Positions 60,550 to 64,000 of a stretch of 64,000 bases of DNA are shown here, piece by piece. The stretch spans positions 71,127 to 135,126 of the forward strand of contig DGVB01000012.1 in NCBI GenBank assembly GCA_002395805.1, written 5' to 3'. Position numbers and translations under genes: made by a program. Numbering within the stretch: position 1 is the first letter of the stretch; each line of letters starts with the position of its first letter. The DNA is from Bacteroidales bacterium UBA4295. Lineage in GTDB: Bacteria > Bacteroidota > Bacteroidia > Bacteroidales > Paludibacteraceae. The notes beneath the pieces were generated by a model. It was not told the DNA's origin. It did no database searches and worked only from the letters and a program-made list of their open reading frames with translations.

Positions 60550-60983
60550 TCGTGTTTGATGTAAATTGTTTTTTGTTGCTCGGGGAGGAAGGTTCTGACC
60601 CAGCCGTCGAGGTTAGTTTGCGTGCCGTACCGCCGGTAGTACTCCTGCGCGGAAATGACCAGTGTTCTCGGCGCTTTCGGCATATTGTCCCGGATGGCAT
60701 TGGCGGGGTTGTAGTGCACAAACCTGCCCGTCTGCAGTTTCTCGTTGACCGCGTCGTATATCGCCTGTTGCTGTTCGGGCGTGAACGTGCTCCAGAGGTA
60801 TTCGCATTCCGATTGATAGAAATGCGCCACTCTCCCACGAGAACCTACCAAAAGCCAAAATTTTTCAAAATCCATAAAAATAAATTCTTCCTCTTCTTCC
60901 TCTTCCTCGTGTAAAGGAGGAGGAACTTTTTCTTTTATTCTTTTTGGTTCTTTTTCTTTTTGTCTTTTTTGGGGTTCTACCAT
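60546..60983 (-). CDS. hypothetical protein with poly-Glu stretch
   Basis: 145 residues. A basic start (EPQKRQKEKEPKRIKEKVPP), then eight glutamates in a row (60888-60911, trinucleotide repeat), then a helical domain with YLWSTFTPEQQQAIYDAVNE and AQEYYRRYGTQTNL. The start codon ATG is inside copy 1 of the 46-bp palindrome. Unknown family; typical of small genes in Bacteroidetes mobile DNA. Confidence 0.6.
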   Translation of the reverse strand: MVEPQKRQKEKEPKRIKEKVPPPLHEEEEEEEEFIFMDFEKFWLLVGSRGRVAHFYQSECEYLWSTFTPEQQQAIYDAVNEKLQTGRFVHYNPANAIRDNMPKAPRTLVISAQEYYRRYGTQTNLDGWVRTFLPEQQKTIYIKHE

Positions 60984-61025
60984 GTACTAAAAAGCTTGTA
61001 TTTTTTTGCGAAAATTGGTACATGC
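60980..61025. repeat. 46-bp palindromic element, copy 1
   Basis: Arms ccatgtactaa and ttggtacatgc around a 24-base centre. The start codon of the gene at 60983 is in the left arm. Confidence 0.85.
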
Positions 61026-61035
61026 CTAAGTTCAA

Positions 61036-61081
61036 CCATGTACCAAAATGCTTGTACTTTTGGGCCGAAATTGGTACATGC
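61036..61081. repeat. 46-bp palindromic element, copy 2
   Basis: Arms ccatgtaccaa and ttggtacatgc, centre with gcttgtactttt. Confidence 0.9.
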
Positions 61082-61102
61082 TATCGCTCGGAGCCATACG
61101 CA

Positions 61103-61459
61103 TTAAAGCAGCACCTCCTTTAGGACAAAAGCTTCGAGGACTTCTTCGAAATCGGCTATGCGGAAGGAGCGCCACTCTTGTTTGTCGAGGTCGAAGAAAG
61201 CGATGGTGGAGAAATCCGGCTTGCCGGTCTTCGTTCCTTTCGGAGCTTTGTCGTCCGGGATGAGGAGCGGATGGAGTGTACCTTTGGCATCGCGGATATC
61301 GCCGTTAACTTTGACGAAACGGAAGCGGAGGATACCGTTCAGCAGGGCTGTACGTAGTGTAACCATCATCCATCCGTACCGGAGGGCATAAGATTTGGAC
61401 TCGCCGCGGCGGGCGAAGACATGCGCGTAGTGCATCGCGCGGGAAGATTTGGTGTTCAT
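61103..61459 (-). CDS. DUF2693-family protein
   Basis: 118 residues. The block LLNGILRFRFVKVNGDIRDA, KGTLHPLLIP, then FFDLDKQEWRSFRIADFEEV matches DUF2693, a Bacteroidetes family found in phages and conjugative elements, of unknown function and with an SH3-like beta fold. The ATG overlaps the HNH gene stop (ATGA), so the two are coupled. Two palindromic elements follow its end. Confidence 0.75.
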   Translation of the reverse strand: MNTKSSRAMHYAHVFARRGESKSYALRYGWMMVTLRTALLNGILRFRFVKVNGDIRDAKGTLHPLLIPDDKAPKGTKTGKPDFSTIAFFDLDKQEWRSFRIADFEEVLEAFVLKEVLL

Positions 61460-62100
61460 AATTGAAATTCGATTGGGACGTTATACAATGATTGCAGGCA
61501 GTCGGTCAGTTCGCGTGCCGGGAGATAGAGGATAGAGCGCAGTTGGTCGAAGGTGAGGCAGCCGTATTTCCACCGCGGGATTGCTTCTTTGATCTTTGCC
61601 ATACGAGCGAAATAGCGCAAGAGGTACGACCGCTGAATGGCTATAGGGTTGATGCCTTTGTTGCGTAACTTACGCAAGAATCCTCCGTCTCGACAGTTAA
61701 CAGCACTCGAGACGCAGCGCAGGTTGCCGATATGGTTATCGGTCGTACAGCCGTTTATATGGTCTATCGTCATCCCTTCCGGGATTGTATTGCCGGCAGC
61801 CATCCAGACGGCGCGTGAAGCAAGGATGCCTTTATGCTTTCCGAACGCATCTTTAAAATACAGATATTCCGCTTTACCATGCGCATAAGGTTTACCATAT
61901 TTTACTCCGGTCGCATTCTCCACTGCTTTTCGTTCGTCGGGATAGACTTTTACGCCGTAGGTGGTACGTGTGGAGGAATAGAAGGAGATACCCGTCTCAG
62001 GGCATGTACCGACATAGCGCACTTCGACATTATTGCAATAGGTAAACAGCGGCATGTCCGGTTTGCGGATGATAGAGAAGCCCCTTTTCTTAGCACACAT
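61456..62100 (-). CDS. HNH endonuclease
   Basis: 214 residues. The HNH core is MTIDHINGCTTDNHIGNLRC with VSSAVNCRDGG following; the His, Asn and second ligand Asn/His are in place. An N-terminal AP2-like part (GVKVYPDERKAVENATG) and a helical C-terminus flank it. Such proteins are homing or phage-encoded nucleases. Overlaps the small membrane gene upstream (11 bases) and DUF2693 downstream. Confidence 0.88.
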   Translation of the reverse strand: MCAKKRGFSIIRKPDMPLFTYCNNVEVRYVGTCPETGISFYSSTRTTYGVKVYPDERKAVENATGVKYGKPYAHGKAEYLYFKDAFGKHKGILASRAVWMAAGNTIPEGMTIDHINGCTTDNHIGNLRCVSSAVNCRDGGFLRKLRNKGINPIAIQRSYLLRYFARMAKIKEAIPRWKYGCLTFDQLRSILYLPARELTDCLQSLYNVPIEFQL

Positions 62101-62302
62101 ATCCGGCAGGGATTAGGGCGCCGAGGATGCAGGCGCAGATGAAACAAATCGCAGCGATAGCCGCAAGGATGATCACATGCTGGTAACAAGTCCAGCCGAA
62201 CGGGAAGTTCCGACGCGAGAGGTCGAGATAACCATAGAGGGCGATTGTGCCCACTACGATAAACAAGGCGATAAACACCGATGAGAAAAATGTATAAATC
62301 AT
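62090..62302 (-). CDS. small two-helix membrane protein
   Basis: 70 residues with two hydrophobic segments (SSVFIALFIVVGTIALYGYL and IILAAIAAICFICACILGAL) and a basic turn. First gene of the transcript from 62390-62397 that reads HNH and DUF2693. Unknown function; could be a second holin-like or a phage membrane protein. Confidence 0.65.
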   Translation of the reverse strand: MIYTFFSSVFIALFIVVGTIALYGYLDLSRRNFPFGWTCYQHVIILAAIAAICFICACILGALIPAGYVC

Positions 62303-62389
62303 AACACCGCCGATCGGAGGTTACGGATGCTCGTCGTGCAACCCGAATGGCAGGCTGCGTCCGGAGGCTCTCCGGTCCGAAAGGCGGTG

Positions 62390-62397
62390 CAAAATTA
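62390..62397 (-). promoter_or_regulatory. promoter (-7 box TAATTTTG) of the HNH operon
   Basis: CGCAGTAATTTTGCACC, 88 bases upstream of ATG 62302. Confidence 0.65.
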
Positions 62398-62413
62398 CTG
62401 CGAATAAAATCAA

Positions 62414-62440
62414 ACATCGGTGACGTTTTATCACCGATGT
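62414..62440 (-). terminator. terminator of the 86-residue gene
   Basis: Perfect 10-bp stem ACATCGGTGA/TCACCGATGT with a 7-base loop, read leftward into TTTGATTTTATT. Confidence 0.78.
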
Positions 62441-62473
62441 GTTGTGAAATTTTGTTATCGCGCAAGGGGATTT

Positions 62474-62734
62474 TCAGAAGTCGCAAGGAGCTTCCATCGC
62501 GCGAATTGCGTCATGAATAAGGAGTTCGTCCTGACAGCCGAAGAGTCGGATGAAATCAGGATGGTTTAGAATGCGTTTACGGTAGCCGTATTTCCGTTCG
62601 GGTTCGAGCGAAAGAACCATCGAATAAACACGGTAATACTTCTCCAATGTTTCTGCACGAGGAAAGACGATCAGAGCGCCTTTCCATAAATGGGCTGATT
62701 TAAATTCAGTCAATAGGTCATATACAGTCTTCAT
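62474..62734 (-). CDS. hypothetical protein
   Basis: 86 residues from ATG 62734 (ATG 62758 adds eight residues). Helical, soluble (MKTVYDLLTEFKSAHLWKGA, LNHPDFIRLFGCQDELLIHD). It has its own promoter and terminator, so it is a single-gene unit within the segment. No family recognised. Confidence 0.65.
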   Translation of the reverse strand: MKTVYDLLTEFKSAHLWKGALIVFPRAETLEKYYRVYSMVLSLEPERKYGYRKRILNHPDFIRLFGCQDELLIHDAIRAMEAPCDF

Positions 62735-62774
62735 GTCATTTGCCTTGTTTGGAATCAAACATTCCTGTCAATTG

Positions 62775-62782
62775 CAAATTTA
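62775..62782 (-). promoter_or_regulatory. promoter (-7 box TAAATTTG) of the 86-residue gene
   Basis: ATGATAAATTTGCAATTG, 41 bases upstream of ATG 62734. Confidence 0.65.
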
Positions 62783-62850
62783 TCATTATTAGACTGTATT
62801 TTTATGATTTTCAGTGATTTTCTACGAAAAACTTCCGACTCTATCTCCAA

Positions 62851-62890
62851 GCATGTCGTATACAAGCATGTCGTATACAAGCATGTACCC
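62851..62890. repeat. 15-bp direct repeats
   Basis: gcatgtcgtatacaa occurs twice (62851-62865, 62866-62880), followed by a third, partial unit gcatgtaccc. It begins like the arm of the 46-bp element. Confidence 0.85.
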
Positions 62891-62952
62891 GGAAGTGTCC
62901 CCGTTAACCGGGGAAACTGGCCTCCGCCGGAAGAGGCATGTTCCCGGAAGAA

Positions 62953-62998
62953 GCATGTACCAAAAAGCTTGTACTTTTTAGCAGAAATTGGTACATGC
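62953..62998. repeat. 46-bp palindromic element, copy 3
   Basis: Perfect 11-bp arms GCATGTACCAA and TTGGTACATGC around 24 bases with gcttgtactttt. Confidence 0.92.
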
Positions 62999-63022
62999 CA
63001 AACAGGTGAGATTATGCCTATA

Positions 63023-63517
63023 CTACGATGCGGGGGAGGTGAGCTGTTGGTATAGTTCGAGGCCTTTGGCGGTGAGGCGGTAGGCCTGAATAGGCTTGTG
63101 AGGCGAGGCGGGGTACGCGAAATCAATATACCCCTGCTCGTAGGTCGGGCGGAGATAGTTGTTGATGAAGCATGCACGGCTGCCCTGCTTGAGACCCAGT
63201 TCTGCGACAATCTGCCGGCGGGGCAAAGTCTCTGTGCCTATTGCCAGCACCATTTTCTGAACGCGCACGTCCGCCCGAAGAGGAGCCTGTGCTGCCGCCT
63301 TTTGCGGGGACGCAGCAGCCGGCTTCGGAGCCTGCAGAGGGGAGAGGCGCTTGCCTAACTCGAAGGCTTGTTCCATTGTCTTGCCGTACAGCGAGAGTGG
63401 CTCCACTTCCAGCCCTGCGGCTTTGGCGCCGCGGGCGAATTGCTGAGCCAGTTCATGCCCGTACGTGTCCGATTCGGGGCTCGTGGAAACAACGATAATT
63501 TTTGTGTTTTCTTCCAT
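63023..63517 (-). CDS. flavodoxin-fragment / winged-helix hybrid, possible regulator
   Basis: 164 residues. Residues 5-55 (KIIVVSTSPESDTYGHELAQ, then FARGAKAAGLEVEPLSLYGK) look like the first beta-alpha-beta of an NADPH-dependent FMN reductase or iron-sulfur flavoprotein. An Ala/Pro/Gln-rich linker (about 60-82) leads to a winged helix (VQKMVLAIGTETLPRRQIVA, GSRACFINNYLRPTYEQGYI, KGLELYQQL) like the C-terminal domain of many Fic proteins. The flavin domain is far too short to be complete. It might sense a small ligand and bind DNA. Palindromic elements flank the gene. Confidence 0.7.
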   Translation of the reverse strand: MEENTKIIVVSTSPESDTYGHELAQQFARGAKAAGLEVEPLSLYGKTMEQAFELGKRLSPLQAPKPAAASPQKAAAQAPLRADVRVQKMVLAIGTETLPRRQIVAELGLKQGSRACFINNYLRPTYEQGYIDFAYPASPHKPIQAYRLTAKGLELYQQLTSPAS

Positions 63518-63595
63518 ATGTCAGATCTTTTGGGAGAGACTATCTTAATCTTAGCAGTAATTACGGCCTTTACGTTTCCCGCTCAAAATTTTCCG

Positions 63596-63603
63596 CAAAG
63601 GTA
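63596..63603 (-). promoter_or_regulatory. promoter (-33 TTGC, -7 TACCTTTG) of the flavodoxin/winged-helix gene
   Basis: TTGCATATGTCAG, AAATTAGCAG, TACCTTTGCGG, 79 bases upstream of ATG 63517. Palindromic copy 4 begins two bases upstream of the -33 element. Confidence 0.8.
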
Positions 63604-63626
63604 CTGCTAATTTCTGACATATGCAA

Positions 63627-63672
63627 GCATGTTCCAATTTTTCTCGTTCATTTTTAGAGAATTGGTACATGG
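63627..63672. repeat. 46-bp palindromic element, copy 4 (degenerate)
   Basis: Arms gcatgttccaa and ttggtacatgg; the centre has diverged but keeps its 24-base length. Confidence 0.75.
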
Positions 63673-63682
63673 TAAACTCCAA

Positions 63683-63728
63683 GCATGTACCAAAAAAGCA
63701 TGTACTTTTGGGGGAAATTGGTACATGG
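63683..63728. repeat. 46-bp palindromic element, copy 5
   Basis: Arms gcatgtaccaa and ttggtacatgg; with copy 6 it forms a direct repeat of period 56. Confidence 0.9.
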
Positions 63729-63738
63729 TAAACTCCAA

Positions 63739-63784
63739 GCATGTACCAAAAAAGCATGTACTTTTGGGGAAAATTGGTACATGC
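63739..63784. repeat. 46-bp palindromic element, copy 6
   Basis: Perfect arms GCATGTACCAA and TTGGTACATGC. Confidence 0.92.
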
Positions 63785-63787
63785 TTC

Positions 63788-63827
63788 AGTAATGTATAGT
63801 AGTGTTCGGTAGTGTATAGTAATGTTC
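63788..63827. repeat. 20-bp tandem repeat, two units
   Basis: agtaatgtatagtagtgttc and ggtagtgtatagtaatgttc, next to copy 6. Confidence 0.85.
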
Positions 63828-63841
63828 AGTGGTGGGGGTGC

Positions 63842-64000
63842 TTATTTTGTTAGGTTTTGGTACATTTTGAACAGTTCAGCGACGCAGTCGGATTCGGTCA
63901 TTTTGGTAGAGAAGCCATAGGCAGCCATGACCGCGCGGTCGTTCTCTTGGTGGGCACGACGGAGTTCGGGCGGCATAGTGACCTCATCGTAAAGGTCAGC
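63842..64000 (-). CDS. C-terminus of an MmeI-like class I DNA methyltransferase, partial
   Basis: 52 codons to TAA 63842-63844. ADLYDEVTMPPELRRAHQEN is very close to the LYDPLTMPPELxKAHQxxD block that ends MmeI-type fused restriction-modification proteins or their lone methyltransferase relatives, followed by AYGFSTKMTESDCVAELFKM. The main body lies outside the window. It suggests that a modification or defence gene adjoins the prophage-like segment. Confidence 0.72.
   Translation of the reverse strand, partial: ADLYDEVTMPPELRRAHQENDRAVMAAYGFSTKMTESDCVAELFKMYQNLTK

Larger units (their letters stand above)
63518..63841. other. repeat-rich, gene-free stretch
   Basis: 324 bases between two leftward genes. 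It holds the promoter at 63596-63603, three copies of the 46-bp palindromic element and a 20-bp tandem repeat. No ORF here looks real. Confidence 0.8.

Noticed and set aside
62755-63210. 151-codon frame on the minus strand
   Set aside because: It runs through the palindrome and the 15-bp repeats and overlaps the winged-helix domain of a better gene; its composition is not protein-like.
60980-63784. CRISPR array
   Set aside because: The 46-bp elements are palindromic, irregularly spaced and have no unique spacers of constant size; no cas gene is present.

Overview
The window looks like the chromosome of an uncultured gut- or rumen-type member of the Bacteroidales. The evidence is the Bacteroidetes promoter form (TTTG or TTGC about 20 nt upstream of TAnnTTTG, usually with an A-run between) at 18 places, the weak use of ribosome binding sites, the S16 protein with a long Ala/Glu tail, many Bacteroidetes-type lipoproteins, and families such as DUF4290, DUF5675, DUF5715, DUF2693 and the type II glutaminyl cyclase. 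No rRNA and no CRISPR array is present. There is one tRNA, tRNA-Leu(TAA).

Layout. 1-5.6 kb: a cut four-helix-bundle gene and the KDG kinase kdgK, then an AT-rich accessory block (YD-like secreted protein, small unknown protein, lipoprotein, Mrr-type restriction enzyme, RhuM-Fic protein). 5.7-14.8 kb: uxaC, a membrane protein, a polyprenyl diphosphate synthase, and a leftward operon EEP hydrolase-DUF4290-prs-glutaminyl cyclase-sufC-short sufD. 14.9-19 kb: one very large membrane-anchored P-loop NTPase next to tRNA-Leu. 19.3-22.2 kb: GH53 galactanase, PrsW-type protease, ttcA and DUF486. 22.2-29.2 kb: leftward operon uxaB-uxaA-comF-nadB-NlpC/P60-cobB. With uxaC and kdgK this covers D-galacturonate to KDPG. 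29.3-38.7 kb: lipoprotein pullulanase, then a rightward set of three TPR proteins (one with a retropepsin-like domain, one with a decayed copy of it), ychF and a Ca2+/Na+ antiporter. 38.7-44.8 kb: leftward surface-polysaccharide operon (five glycosyltransferases and a Wzy-like polymerase). 44.8-51.9 kb: an alkaline-phosphatase-superfamily membrane enzyme, a GDPD gene broken by TGA, rpsP, cca, parE. 51.9-58.2 kb: leftward operon yhcH-glgB-tlpA-like-nagB-cysS-DUF5715. 58.2-64 kb: a leftward, prophage-like or integrative segment (holin-like protein, DUF5675, small lipoprotein, HNH endonuclease, DUF2693, flavodoxin/winged-helix hybrid) that ends in the C-terminus of an MmeI-like DNA methyltransferase.

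Two repeat systems stand out. First, short tandem arrays, mostly of period 7 but also 8-11, sit at operon junctions, where they often contain the stop codon of one gene and the start of the next. The same sequence families, a 16-20 bp tandem family and a small GC-rich palindrome also occur in frame inside conserved genes (cca, cysS, glgB, glycosyltransferases). Second, six copies of a 46-bp palindromic element with fixed geometry (11-bp arm, 24-bp centre, 11-bp arm) lie only in the last 3 kb, in front of genes of the prophage-like segment. These repeats, the TPR/retropepsin triplet and the lone NTPase are the best candidates for undescribed biology. All functions are read from sequence motifs; no database search was run.
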